Positions 52,984 to 62,431 are shown, counted from the first letter of the stretch. The stretch: 64,000 bases of DNA from Scytonema millei VB511283 (GCF_000817735.3 NZ_JTJC03000005.1:1-64000), one strand, 5' to 3'. Made by a program: numbers and translations. The notes: generated by a model not told the origin, from the sequence alone.

Positions 52984-53625
52984 TTAAGTGTCTGAAGTTT
53001 CGATCGTATCTAAACCATCGGGGGATGGTTGCTCGACAAGATCTAGGCTGGAGAGAGGACGATAGGTATAACCGGAACGTGGTGTTTTTTGAATATCTTC
53101 TTTGATCGTTTCTAAATCGATATAGCGATCGCTAACATTGATCAAACTATCACTGGTCATCGATCGCAAGCTGACAACCTCAACTCTCGCCCCACGATAG
53201 CTGACAGCGTTTACGGCATAAGCCAAATCTCCATCACCGCTGACTAATACTGCTGTATCATATGCACCAACTAAAGCCATCATATCAACGGCAATCTCGA
53301 CATCTAGGTTAGCTTTTTTAGAACCATCTGGTAGCTGAACCAGATCTTTAGCAATCACGCGGTAGCCATTGCGCCGCATCCATAACAGAAACCCCTGCTG
53401 TTTATCATTGGTACGGTCTACGCCTGTATAGAAAAACGAGCGCAACAATCGCGATCCTGCCGTTAGCCGACATAAAAGCTTGGTGTAATCAATCTCAATT
53501 CCCAACTGTAACGCTGCATAAAATAGATTTGACCCATCAATAAAGATGGCTACCTTACCTCGATTTTCTAAAACTTGTTCGGGGGTAAAGATCGAACTAT
53601 TTTCAAAATCTCTATTACTCAACAT
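52984..53625 (-). CDS. LabA-like NYN domain protein
   Basis: The 213-residue protein has the NYN/LabA-DUF88 core: VAIFIDGSNLFYAALQLG with the first catalytic Asp, FFYTGVDR, KANLDVEIAVDMMALVGAYDTAVLVSGDGDLAYAVNAV with further acidic residues, and SLRSMTSDSLINVSDRYID. The NYN fold is a PIN-like nuclease domain. In cyanobacteria LabA itself takes part in circadian feedback, but most paralogues are uncharacterised. The C-terminal 35 residues (TPRSGYTYRPLSSLDLVEQP) are probably disordered. A TTGAGGTATAAAAATC stretch precedes the ATG. Confidence 0.92.
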   Translation of the reverse strand: MLSNRDFENSSIFTPEQVLENRGKVAIFIDGSNLFYAALQLGIEIDYTKLLCRLTAGSRLLRSFFYTGVDRTNDKQQGFLLWMRRNGYRVIAKDLVQLPDGSKKANLDVEIAVDMMALVGAYDTAVLVSGDGDLAYAVNAVSYRGARVEVVSLRSMTSDSLINVSDRYIDLETIKEDIQKTPRSGYTYRPLSSLDLVEQPSPDGLDTIETSDT

Positions 53626-53796
53626 GATTTTTATACCTCAAGCTTTTATTAAAAAAAGAAAAATTGTTATTTTTGAAAGTTCTTATTGCCTTGATTCTAG
53701 CAAACGCCCCTGCTAACACTAAACTAAATAAAATAACGAGGTCGATCGCTCAAATGTTTATTAATAGCTATCGACCCTGTAAGCTTTACTTATTAG

Positions 53797-55392
53797 TTAA
53801 ACCTTTTGGGCTAATTCTATGCGTTGAAAAACTGGTCTAGGCTCCCCCAATTGTTGCTTATCGCTCAGTATCCCCCAATTTGAGTGACTGCTGAATGGAG
53901 TAGCAATGAAAGTTTGAGTTTTGTGATTAAAATCAACCGCAAATCCTAATTGTTTGTAAATTTCAGTGCAAGTATGTGGGATAATTGGGGCTAGTAAATA
54001 GGCTGCTAATCTAACTGATTCCAACACAGCATACAATACTTCTTCCACTTCTGTCTGTCTCTTTTGTTTGTAGAGACTCCACGGGGCTTGCTCATCAATA
54101 AATTTATTACTTGCTCTGACGAGATCGAGAATCGCTTCACAAGCGCGATCGAAGGCTAGGACTTCGTAGTATTGTTTCACTTCCTGTCCTAAAGAGGTAG
54201 CGATCGCCTTTAGAGGATGCTCGGCAGCTAGTTCTCCTACACTCGGTACTTTGCCAGCGCAGTACTTACGCACCATGCTCAGGGTGCGATTTAACAAGTT
54301 ACCTAAGTTATCTGCTAAATCTGCGTTGACCGTATTGATGAATCGAGTTTCGCTAAAGTCTCCATCTTTACCAAACTCAATCGTTTTGAGGAAGTAATAG
54401 CGTACGGCATCGGAACCATATTGCTTCACCAAAGCCACGGGATCGATTGTATTTCCCATCGTTTTTCCCATTTTCTGCCCGTCTTTGGTTAAAAAGCCGT
54501 GTCCGAAAACTCGTCCTGGTAATGGGAAACCAGCAGACATCAACATCGCAGGCCAATAAACAGCATGGAAGCGGAGAATATCTTTACCAATAATATGTAT
54601 GTTAATGGGCCACCACTGAGCTAAAGCATTTTCCAAAGTTGCTTCGCTATCAGGATCGAGCAGTGCCGTCACGTATCCCAACAATGCATCAAACCAGACA
54701 TAGAGCGTCTGTTCTGGCGCGACGGGAACGGGAAAACCCCAATCTACATTCACCCGCGAAATCGAAAAATCCTGTAAGCCTTGACTGACAAAGTTCAGCA
54801 CTTCGTTGCGACGGCTGACTGGCTGAATAAAATCGGGATATTTTTGATAATGTGCTTCTAGTTGTTCTTGGTAGCGCGACAAGCGAAAAAAGTAATTTTG
54901 TTCGTCCCGCCACTCTACCTGTTTATTTGGGTGCAGCGGGCAGTAATTTCCCTCTAATAATTCTCGTTCCTCTTTAAATTCTTCGCAGGAAACGCAATAC
55001 CATCCTTGCTGGCGATCGCTATAGATATCTCCTGCATCCCAAACTCGTCCAAAAAATTCTTTGACTATGGCTTCATGTTGAGTTGCAGTCGTCCGACTAA
55101 AGCGGTCGTATTGTATATTCAACAACTCCCATAAAGAGACAAAGCTAGATGAAATTCGATCGCAGTATTCTTGAGGCGATCGCCCGTGACTCTCTGCCGC
55201 TCGTTGAATTTTTTGCCCGTGTTCGTCCGTGCCTGTAATCATGAGTACGGACTTGCCCAACAATCGCTCAAACCGAGCCAGCGCATCTGCTGCCATCGTT
55301 GGATAAGCACTGCCGATATGAGGTAAGTCGTTGACGTAATATAGTGGCGTTGTAACAGCGAATGTGTCTTTGCTGCGATCGGCAAAATTCAT
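53797..55392 (-). CDS. metG: Methionyl-tRNA synthetase
   Basis: The 531-residue class I synthetase charges tRNA-Met. Its HIGH motif is LPHIGSAYPTMAADAL near residue 25. KMSKS is present as the KMGKT variant (KDGQKMGKTMGNTIDP), and the zinc-like knuckle is WYCVSCEEFKEERELLEGNYCPLHP. FVSQGLQDFSISRVNVDWGFPVP is also diagnostic. The C-terminal anticodon-binding helix bundle runs from ADNLGNLLNRTLSMVRKYC. No appended tRNA-binding domain is present, so it is the short bacterial form. The gene appears monocistronic, with a 404-bp upstream gap. Confidence 0.97.
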   Translation of the reverse strand: MNFADRSKDTFAVTTPLYYVNDLPHIGSAYPTMAADALARFERLLGKSVLMITGTDEHGQKIQRAAESHGRSPQEYCDRISSSFVSLWELLNIQYDRFSRTTATQHEAIVKEFFGRVWDAGDIYSDRQQGWYCVSCEEFKEERELLEGNYCPLHPNKQVEWRDEQNYFFRLSRYQEQLEAHYQKYPDFIQPVSRRNEVLNFVSQGLQDFSISRVNVDWGFPVPVAPEQTLYVWFDALLGYVTALLDPDSEATLENALAQWWPINIHIIGKDILRFHAVYWPAMLMSAGFPLPGRVFGHGFLTKDGQKMGKTMGNTIDPVALVKQYGSDAVRYYFLKTIEFGKDGDFSETRFINTVNADLADNLGNLLNRTLSMVRKYCAGKVPSVGELAAEHPLKAIATSLGQEVKQYYEVLAFDRACEAILDLVRASNKFIDEQAPWSLYKQKRQTEVEEVLYAVLESVRLAAYLLAPIIPHTCTEIYKQLGFAVDFNHKTQTFIATPFSSHSNWGILSDKQQLGEPRPVFQRIELAQKV

Positions 55393-55795
55393 GAATCTTA
55401 AGCAGAGGATCTAAAAAAACTCCCTCTATCATATATCAGCCTTGGTAGTTATATATTTTCATCGCTTTTAACGCAACTACATAAATACTTGATTTATGAC
55501 TCTTGCAATCGCGATCGAATAATTAATTCCTGTAAAATTAGCTCAATTTCTGATAGAAACTGTATAAGTCGGAATTTGGTAGTTGGTAGTTGGTAGTTGG
55601 TAGTTGGTAGTTGCCCCGCGACTCACCTCAGCTCCCTCAGCTCTCTTTTCCCCTCGCTCCTCGCTCCTCACTCCTATTCCTAAAGACATGCGCTCAGGTT
55701 CGCAAAGAAATGTAAAAATAGATTAAGTACAGCAGCAACTCGTTCGCGCGATCGCCGGCTGCCGATCTCATCAGAGAACTATATAAATGTAGTGC
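55393..55795. other. 403-bp upstream region of metG and of the acyltransferase gene
   Basis: A TTGGTAG heptamer run (55575-55612) and a C/T-rich repeat (55620-55680) occupy the centre. The two divergent promoters should be in the outer parts. A T-box riboswitch is not expected in cyanobacteria and none is seen. No gene is visible. Confidence 0.5.
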
Positions 55796-56545
55796 ATGAG
55801 TGGAAACAGCCCCCTGCAAATTTCCGATTGGTTTCTGGCTTCGATGGGAACCAAACAGTTTCTCTATTACGAAGACCGTATTCCTCGCGATAGTGCCGTG
55901 TTGGTCGTGAGCAATCACCGTAGCTTCATGGATGCACCGCTATTGATGAAGGCAGTGGAACGTCCAATCCGCTTTGCTTGCCATCATTACATGGGACAAG
56001 TACCAGTCATGCGCGAGATTGTCACGGGTCAATTAGGGTGTTTTCCTTTAGAGACCCCCCAATATCGCCAACAAAGCTTTTTTAATCAAGCGATTGAATT
56101 GCTGCAACATCGGCAAGTAGTGGGAGTCTTCCCTGAAGGGACAAAGCCAATGGTGCAATTTAGTCAACCTTACCAGATGCAAAAGTTTCAGCGCGGATTT
56201 GCTCACTTAGCAATTCGCGCAGCTGCGGGCGGAGAGATTCATAAACCAGTCAAGGACTTGGCAGTTTTACCAGTGGCGATCGCCTCTTTAGAAGAAGTTA
56301 ACACCTCCGCCGTACCGCTACGGCTGCTGAGTGTATTTGACCCTTCAGAACCTTTATTCGATCGCGCTGGCTGGCATCCATTGGTAATTTATCGCCGCGT
56401 TGCCCTTCTCGTCGGTCGTCCCTTGTGGATTACGCCTCAGCAGGTGAAACAATATCAGGGCAAACAAGCAAAAGCTGTTGTATCAGAATTGACCGAGCGC
56501 TGCGAGACAGAAATCGAGACGCTGTTACGTCAAGGATGTTACTAG
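55796..56545 (+). CDS. Lysophospholipid acyltransferase (PlsC-like)
   Basis: The 249-residue protein has the acyltransferase blocks: the catalytic histidine in VVSNHRSFMDAPLL (H-x4-D near residue 41), the phosphate-binding FPEGTKPM and later PVAIASLEE. It acylates lysophospholipid or an alcohol acceptor at the membrane; no clear membrane helix is present, so it is probably peripheral. Its stop is only 2 nt from the start of an alpha/beta hydrolase that resembles the hydrolase half of phytyl ester synthases. The two proteins may work as one enzyme pair. It could also be an ordinary PlsC paralogue. Confidence 0.9.
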   Translation: MSGNSPLQISDWFLASMGTKQFLYYEDRIPRDSAVLVVSNHRSFMDAPLLMKAVERPIRFACHHYMGQVPVMREIVTGQLGCFPLETPQYRQQSFFNQAIELLQHRQVVGVFPEGTKPMVQFSQPYQMQKFQRGFAHLAIRAAAGGEIHKPVKDLAVLPVAIASLEEVNTSAVPLRLLSVFDPSEPLFDRAGWHPLVIYRRVALLVGRPLWITPQQVKQYQGKQAKAVVSELTERCETEIETLLRQGCY

Positions 56546-56547
56546 TT

Positions 56548-57504
56548 ATGAATGATAAAGGAGCAGAGGAGCAATTCAAAATTCAAAATTCAAAATTCAA
56601 AATTCAAAATTCAAAATTCCCCGACTCCCGACTTCCTAGTAGGGGCGCACAGCAGCGCGCCCCTACCGACTCCCGACTCCCTACAACAACACCAATAGTG
56701 ACCAACCGTCCCTGTTTCCTCAGTCCGAAAAAACTCCAGCCGGAGTATCCGCTATTCGTATTTTTACCAGGAATGGATGGAACGGGGCAGTTATTGCGAT
56801 CGCAAACTGAAGGTTTAGAAGTTGCCTTTGACGTGCGTTGTTTGATGATTCCGCCAGAGGATGTGTCCGATTGGGATGTTTTGAGCGCGCAAGTGATTCA
56901 GCTGATTCACAAAGAACTTGCCAAAAATCCTCAAAGAGAAGTTTACTTGTGCGGGGAGTCATTCGGTGGCTGTCTAGCAATGAAAGTAGCAGTCAAAGCA
57001 CCAGAGCTATTTAGCCGCATTATTTTGGTCAATCCTGCTTCTTCCGTACAACTTCGTCCTTTCTTGGCGTGGGGTTCGCAATTTGCAAATCTAGTGCCGT
57101 CTTGTTTCTTCCGATTTGGGGCAGTGGGATTGTTACCGTTTCTTGCCTCCTTGGGGAGAGTAACTAAAAGCGATCGTCGCGAAATGCTTAAAGTCATTCG
57201 TTCAGTACCCCCAGAAACAGTTCTCTGGCGAATTACTTTAGTCAGAGATTTTGATGTAGACGAAACACAGTTAAAGCAACTGACACAACCAATACTCATT
57301 ATTGCCAGCGCTCAAGATCGTCTTTTACCCTCAATCACAGAAGCCGAACGATTGCTCGGAATTTTACCAAATTCCCGTTTAGTTGTCCTACCCTACAGCG
57401 GACACGCCTGCTTGCTCGAATCAGAGACAAATCTTTACGATGTCATGCGATCGCAGCATTTTTTAGATGCACATGTGGAGCAAATAGCTGCTCGTAAGTC
57501 GTAA
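56548..57504 (+). CDS. Alpha/beta hydrolase related to phytyl-ester/diacylglycerol acyltransferase hydrolase domains
   Basis: The 318-residue protein begins with about 50 repeat-derived residues (KIQNSKF repeats from ATTCAAA heptamers, then DSRLPSRGAQQ) and continues with the hydrolase fold. LFVFLPGMDGTGQLLRSQ, the nucleophile elbow YLCGESFGGCLAMKVA, the late acid in IIASAQDRLLPS and the catalytic His in LPYSGHACLLES are visible. LPG-DGTG and GESFGGCLA are strong signatures of the PES1/PES2 and slr2103-like hydrolases that make phytyl or acyl esters. The gene directly follows an acyltransferase. The ATG at 56548 is the only reasonable start, although the repeats suggest that the original start was further down. 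Confidence 0.87.
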   Translation: MNDKGAEEQFKIQNSKFKIQNSKFPDSRLPSRGAQQRAPTDSRLPTTTPIVTNRPCFLSPKKLQPEYPLFVFLPGMDGTGQLLRSQTEGLEVAFDVRCLMIPPEDVSDWDVLSAQVIQLIHKELAKNPQREVYLCGESFGGCLAMKVAVKAPELFSRIILVNPASSVQLRPFLAWGSQFANLVPSCFFRFGAVGLLPFLASLGRVTKSDRREMLKVIRSVPPETVLWRITLVRDFDVDETQLKQLTQPILIIASAQDRLLPSITEAERLLGILPNSRLVVLPYSGHACLLESETNLYDVMRSQHFLDAHVEQIAARKS

Positions 57505-57705
57505 GTCGTAAATCGTAAGTCGTAAATCGTAAGTCGTAAGTCAGAATGAACTGATAACTGATAACTGATAACTGATAACTGATAACTGATAAAAATGTAA
57601 CGAATATTACAGAAATTTAGTTAGTTTTGATCGTGGAAGGATAGGCTAGAGATTAAGAGATAATCGATCGCAATTGGGCGATCGCAATTAAATAGAGGAA
57701 AAAAT

Positions 57706-58995
57706 ATGGTTTCTACATCACCACTGCCGCTAGAAACTCCCTCTCCGGCTCATATTTGCCCTTACGACCAAGCGTGTAGCTATCTAGAACAAGCAGCAAA
57801 AGAATTAAGGTTAGACCAAAACCTACTCGTGATGCTGAGTCACCCGCGCAAAGTTATCACCGTATCAATTCCAGTTAAACTCGATAGCGGTGAAGTGCAA
57901 GTACTGGCGGGGCATCGCGTACAGCATTGTGATATTTTAGGACCTTATAAAGGTGGAACTCGTTACCATCCAGCTGTAACGCTGCGAGAAGTTTCGGCAT
58001 TGGCAATGTTGATGACATGGAAGTGTGCTTTGCTGGGCATTCCCTACGGTGGAGCAAAAGGCGGAATTGCGATCGATCCTAGTCGCTATAGTGTGGGAGA
58101 ACTAGAACGCATTACCAGGCGTTATACGAGCGAACTGATCAAGGATATTGGACCATCTGTAGATATTCCCGCCCCAGACATGGGGACTTCCGCACGGGAA
58201 ATGGCGTGGATGATGGATACGTATTCTGTCAACGTCGGTCACGCCGTACCGGGGATCGTGACTGGAAAGCCGATTTCGGTAGGTGGATCGCGGGGTCGGG
58301 AAATGGCAACGGGACGAGGTACAATGATTGCCGTACGAGAGGCACTTGCCGAACGGGGTAAGTCTTTGGCGGGATCGCGAATCGCGATTCAAGGTTTTGG
58401 GAATGTTGGCGGTGCGGCGGCTTTGTTACTCCATCAAGCAGGTGCAAAAGTTGTTGCTGTGTCTACTGGCGCTGGGGGAGTCTATGCCGAAAATGGTTTA
58501 GATATTCCCGCACTTAAGAGTTTTGCGGCTCAAAATCACCGCAGTTTGAAGGGTTTTCCCAACGCCATGCCAATTAGTAATGCTCAGTTGCTAACTTTGC
58601 CCTGCGACGTGCTGATTCCTGCTGCATTGGAAAATCAGATTACTGAAGATAATGCTAACCAAATTCAAGCTGAGATCGTCGCAGAAGCAGCGAATGGACC
58701 GACAACCCTAGAAGCAGACCGCATCTTAGAAGCGCGAGGGATAACAGTATTACCCGATATTCTGGCAAATGCTGGCGGAGTCGTGGTGAGTTACTTGGAA
58801 TGGGTGCAAGGGCTGTCTTATGTATTTTGGGATGAGGAGCGCGTCAACCGAGAATTAGAACACTTGATGGTGCAAGCATATCAGCAAGTGTCTCAAAAAT
58901 CTCGGCAGCGGGAAATATCCTTGCGAGGGGCTGCATATATGCTGGGTGTCGGTCGTGTTGCTCAAGCACTCAGCGATCGCGGTTTGTATCCATAA
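57706..58995 (+). CDS. gdhA: Glu/Leu/Phe/Val dehydrogenase family protein (glutamate dehydrogenase)
   Basis: The 429-residue protein has the GDH substrate domain (KVITVSIPVKLDSGEVQVLAG, GPYKGGTRYHP) with catalytic Lys118 in GIPYGGAKGGIAIDP. DIPAPDMGTSAREMAWMMDTY and the NAD(P)-binding motif RIAIQGFGNVGGAAALLLHQ follow. It interconverts glutamate and 2-oxoglutarate plus ammonium. In cyanobacteria GDH is mostly a catabolic or anaplerotic enzyme next to GS-GOGAT. The start has GAGGAAAAAAT 5-9 nt upstream, a good ribosome-binding site. The gene appears monocistronic; 57545-57595 upstream is a GATAACT heptamer run. Confidence 0.95.
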   Translation: MVSTSPLPLETPSPAHICPYDQACSYLEQAAKELRLDQNLLVMLSHPRKVITVSIPVKLDSGEVQVLAGHRVQHCDILGPYKGGTRYHPAVTLREVSALAMLMTWKCALLGIPYGGAKGGIAIDPSRYSVGELERITRRYTSELIKDIGPSVDIPAPDMGTSAREMAWMMDTYSVNVGHAVPGIVTGKPISVGGSRGREMATGRGTMIAVREALAERGKSLAGSRIAIQGFGNVGGAAALLLHQAGAKVVAVSTGAGGVYAENGLDIPALKSFAAQNHRSLKGFPNAMPISNAQLLTLPCDVLIPAALENQITEDNANQIQAEIVAEAANGPTTLEADRILEARGITVLPDILANAGGVVVSYLEWVQGLSYVFWDEERVNRELEHLMVQAYQQVSQKSRQREISLRGAAYMLGVGRVAQALSDRGLYP

Positions 58996-59078
58996 TATTT
59001 TTATATCTAAATTCAGGCTTGTGTAGGGGCGCACAGACGTGCGCTTCTACTGTTATGAAGGCGTGATAGATCGTGCTT

Positions 59079-60929
59079 CTACAAAGCAAACTCATCAAAC
59101 TTAACTACATCTGAACCCGGGGATCGCGTGTCAAATCGATAGCTGCTAATCGTACCTGTTGCCGTATTGAAAATACTAAAAACTGTAATATCGTTGCTGG
59201 CAATATAAGGCTGTGGTTCGCCGTCTTCACCTCGTAAAGGAGCAATCGTCGGTACTATAGGTTGTAATCCATTTGGATCGCCTAGCCCAATATAATCCTC
59301 ATCATTGCCGGGTGGAACTTTTCGCCTTTTATTTCCCACAGATGCACCGTAAGTATTGCCAACATTCGATGTTTCTAAAAAGTGCGTACCATTGTTACTA
59401 ATAAAACGATTCCAGAGATGAGAATGCCCGTAAAAAACTAATTGCACCCCAGCTGCCTCTAACAAAGGTACGACATCGCGAATGATGTAATCTGATTCTA
59501 TAGGGTATTCGTATCGCACTGCTGTAAGGCTACCATCCGTAGCGCGATCGCGAATTTGTACCGGATCGGTATAAGCAGGAACGATATTATCTCCTAAAGA
59601 ATGGGGCGGATGGTGGAACATGACAATCTTGTATTTCGCTTGTTGGAATTCCTGACTTTTAAGTTCCGCTTCCAACCAGTTATATTGCGGACTACCTTTG
59701 GCAATTTCACCAAAAATGACTTGTCCGTAGCCCCACTTTTCAGGGCGATCTAGATCTTGTTGGCGTTCTTGGTACTTTCCTCTTACATCTGGCGTGAGAT
59801 TGTAAGACCGCCACATATTTGTCACGTACAGCACTACTAAGCGCACATCACCAAAAGTAATGGCGTAGTATGTCTTTCCGCCTGAACTCGTTTGAGGAAG
59901 CGTAAAAATTTCTTCGTATGTATTCGTATTAAAGGAACGATCCTTCAACCATTGTTCTGTTTGAGTTTCTGTTTGTTCAGAATAAAGTTTTTTAGCGATC
60001 GCGCGCGGAATAGAACTCTCGAATTCTTCATCCAAACTGCTACCACTGCCATATCTACCCATTACCTCATGATTGCCGATCGCGGGAAATATAGGAGCAT
60101 TTTGAGCGATCGCCCCACCGCGATACACTGTCTTAGCAATCTCGTATTTTGCCCTTCCTTGCAAGCAGGGAAAAAACGCACCGCCACGATGATCGTCGAA
60201 CCATTCGGAAGCGCGATCGGGAATATTAATTAAATCTCCAGCAAAGAAAACCCCATCTACTCTCCCTACCATCTCTACTACTTTTTGCAAGTTTGCTGCT
60301 GTCATCGGTTTGAGTTGATGATCCGAGGTGAGTAAAATTTTGAGTGCCGTTCCAGATTCAGGCAGGGAAGCAAGGGTATATTCACCGCTACTGACTGTCG
60401 TGCCATCTTCACGCACGCTAGACACGCGATAGGGGACGCGCACGCCAGCACTTAACCCCGTCACTTCTGCTTCGTGTCGCCAAATATCTCGCAGTTTGAT
60501 GTTTTGGTATTGTTCGGTTTCAGTTAGTGCGCCGACATGGGACTCTCGATCTTCTCGCGTGCGGCTGAGTTTAACTGTAGAGGCGATCGCAGTTTGTTTC
60601 AGTCCTGCACCATAAGCAACCGCGTGCTGACTGCCTGCAAATTCTGTAAACCAAACCACCCGTACAGAGTTGGCAGTTGGTAGTTGTAAAAATGGCTCTG
60701 TAAGTAACTGGGGTGGTGCAGGTTGCATCGCTGGCTCTCTGTTGAGTAGCACTCCTAGCAGCGTCAGCATCAAGATTAGCAAAAAACCAATAATGGCGAA
60801 GATGGCAAAACGAAGCGCTTTCGGCAGTGCATTCCACCCGACTCTCGACTCTCCTAGCCTTGACCGAGTAGAAAACATCATTTCTTTAAAGTATAGTGGT
60901 GCATCTTCATCATTTCTTGATGACAGCAA
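59079..60929 (-). CDS. Metallophosphoesterase, purple-acid-phosphatase-like, membrane-anchored
   Basis: The 616-residue protein has one N-terminal membrane helix (LRFAIFAIIGFLLILMLTLLGVLL) after about 35 cytoplasmic residues. A fibronectin-like N-domain follows (LQLPTANSVRVVWFTEFAGS), then the binuclear metal site: LLTSDHQL, GVFFAGDLINIP, FPAIGNHEVMGRY, IVMFHHPPHS and VFYGHSHLWNR. This arrangement matches exported PhoD/purple acid phosphatase-type enzymes hydrolysing phosphate esters outside the plasma membrane. The acidic loop region (HRGGAFFPCLQGRAKY) is an addition. It is the only phosphatase in the window and could be a Pho-regulon member, but no Pho box was recognised. Confidence 0.92.
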   Translation of the reverse strand: MLSSRNDEDAPLYFKEMMFSTRSRLGESRVGWNALPKALRFAIFAIIGFLLILMLTLLGVLLNREPAMQPAPPQLLTEPFLQLPTANSVRVVWFTEFAGSQHAVAYGAGLKQTAIASTVKLSRTREDRESHVGALTETEQYQNIKLRDIWRHEAEVTGLSAGVRVPYRVSSVREDGTTVSSGEYTLASLPESGTALKILLTSDHQLKPMTAANLQKVVEMVGRVDGVFFAGDLINIPDRASEWFDDHRGGAFFPCLQGRAKYEIAKTVYRGGAIAQNAPIFPAIGNHEVMGRYGSGSSLDEEFESSIPRAIAKKLYSEQTETQTEQWLKDRSFNTNTYEEIFTLPQTSSGGKTYYAITFGDVRLVVLYVTNMWRSYNLTPDVRGKYQERQQDLDRPEKWGYGQVIFGEIAKGSPQYNWLEAELKSQEFQQAKYKIVMFHHPPHSLGDNIVPAYTDPVQIRDRATDGSLTAVRYEYPIESDYIIRDVVPLLEAAGVQLVFYGHSHLWNRFISNNGTHFLETSNVGNTYGASVGNKRRKVPPGNDEDYIGLGDPNGLQPIVPTIAPLRGEDGEPQPYIASNDITVFSIFNTATGTISSYRFDTRSPGSDVVKFDEFAL

Positions 60930-61375
60930 GATAGAGTAAGTTTTACAGTTTATATAGAGTAAACAAGCAAAAGTTTACTAGACACCAAACCGAATATCCC
61001 CAGCTCTAATACTATACTTAAGTAATTATCGTTAAGCATAAACCCGTCGGTAATCTAATTTACCCACGGGTTTTATAATTTGTGGTCATCGATCCTTGGT
61101 CGTTTGTCTTTTGTGAGTCGTGAGTCACTGCTAACGCTAAATCAACCCTCCTAGAAACTCTACATAACTTATCAGAGTTGACTTGATAGCTGTCTTTGGC
61201 AATTCACAAATGACCAATGACAAAAGACGAATGACAAATTCTGTATCATAAACTACTGCAAGCAGGCACTCAGGTAATTGTTAAAATTAGTTACCAATAG
61301 CAGCGAGCTTTCTAGAAATCTTGCTGCCCCCACTTCTCTCTCTCATCTATATTTCAATCTACAGGAGTGTTTCGC
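60930..61375. other. 446-bp divergent gap with an orphan hairpin
   Basis: A terminator-like stem AAACCCGT/ACGGGTTT (61040-61073) lies between divergent starts, where no annotated transcript should end. The region also has TTGTCATTGGTC-like repeats at 61100-61240 on both strands. No protein-coding gene is visible. See the findings for the possible small RNA. Confidence 0.5.
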
Positions 61376-61813
61376 GTGAATGCAGCCGAGCAAGCGATTA
61401 ATCTGGAGTTTACAAGTAAGATTGCTACGGTGGTAAATTTACTCAAAGCAGAGTTTCCTGAAATTAGAGCCGATCTCAAACCTTGGACAAATGACCCAGA
61501 AACTTTGGAGTTGGTAGATCCAGACTCAATCGATATTGGCTTTCATTTTCCTGGTTGGAGTAAAGCGTTTCAGAGTCGCAGTATCTTAATTCAAATTCGG
61601 TTTTATCAAGATCCTCTTAGCGATGTCCGGCGTTGCATCGGCGTGGAAGCGGCTGGATTCGATCATCGTGGCAAACAGTGGCAATTTTCTACTGTTGAGG
61701 AATGGCGTTGTGAAGGCGAAATAAAACCCAAACCGGAATCTAGGGACAAGTTAAAGCAGATTTGCCGCAAGATCATGGAGGTATTTAATAGTCAAGGGAG
61801 TAGAGAGCAGTGA
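61376..61813 (+). CDS. Conserved-looking protein of unknown function (145 aa)
   Basis: I do not recognise a characterised family. The soluble mixed alpha/beta protein reads NAAEQAINLEFTSKIATVVN, LLKAEFPEIRADLKPWTND, DIGFHFPGWSKAFQSRSILI and GVEAAGFDHRGKQWQFSTVE. The GTG at 61376 follows CAGGAG at 8-9 nt, a better start than the GTG at 61367. It ends in a heptamer repeat region (CAGTTAC). Trp- and His-containing strands suggest a compact enzyme or binding protein. The composition is normal for the genome. Confidence 0.7.
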   Translation: MNAAEQAINLEFTSKIATVVNLLKAEFPEIRADLKPWTNDPETLELVDPDSIDIGFHFPGWSKAFQSRSILIQIRFYQDPLSDVRRCIGVEAAGFDHRGKQWQFSTVEEWRCEGEIKPKPESRDKLKQICRKIMEVFNSQGSREQ

Positions 61814-61906
61814 CCAGTTACCAGTTACCAGTTACCAGTGACTAGTTACCATTTCATTCCGACTTCTGACTTCTGACTACTATTTTTTGAATTTTGAATT
61901 GCTCCC

Positions 61907-62356
61907 TCAATTCTCTTTCCCGACTTCCGACTCTCGACTCCCGACTTCCCCAGAAGCGCAGCCACAATCGGCAGTATATACTGTCTGATATGTCGTATCG
62001 CGTTTGCCAAATAGAGTGTAGCGGTTATCGCGAATTTGCTCGTAAGTGCGATCGCCGATCCATTTTAAGCCAGGTAGAGAACGATAAGCATTGACAAATA
62101 TTTCACCCATCGGTAATAGTCTGCCAATTTCTTCAGCGGCAGCTGTACCTTGCCAACGACGATTGGGAGTATTAGCATCAATTAAAATCATCCCCAATTC
62201 GCAATCTTGAGATGTAATCCCCCACTGTTGCAAGGCAGTTTCATCTTGCATGGATACATAGCGAAATTTTTGTCCTTGGTCTAGTTTTTCTAATAATTGA
62301 ACCAGAGTAGTACAAAGATTGCAATTGCCATCAAAGATAACGATATATTGGTTCAT
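61907..62356 (-). CDS. Thiol-disulfide oxidoreductase, DCC (DUF393) family
   Basis: The 149-residue protein starts with the family signature VIFDGNCNLCTTLVQLLEKL, whose DGxCxLC gives the family name. It continues through FRYVSMQDETALQQWGI, MILIDANTPNRRWQGTAAAEEI and SLPGLKWIGDRTYEQIRDNRYTLFGKRD. DCC proteins are small thioredoxin-like proteins with a redox-active CxxC. The C-terminal tail SGEVGSRESEVGKEN is repeat-derived (GACTCCCGACTT-like DNA), and a natural C-terminus probably ended near CGCA. It shares its strand with the aspartic protease-like gene 75 bp upstream. Confidence 0.92.
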   Translation of the reverse strand: MNQYIVIFDGNCNLCTTLVQLLEKLDQGQKFRYVSMQDETALQQWGITSQDCELGMILIDANTPNRRWQGTAAAEEIGRLLPMGEIFVNAYRSLPGLKWIGDRTYEQIRDNRYTLFGKRDTTYQTVYTADCGCASGEVGSRESEVGKEN

Positions 62357-62431
62357 TGGCGTGGTAATAGGTAATGGGAAGTTGTAAGTCGTAAGTTGGA
62401 ATTAGCTGATAACTGATAACTGATAACTGAA

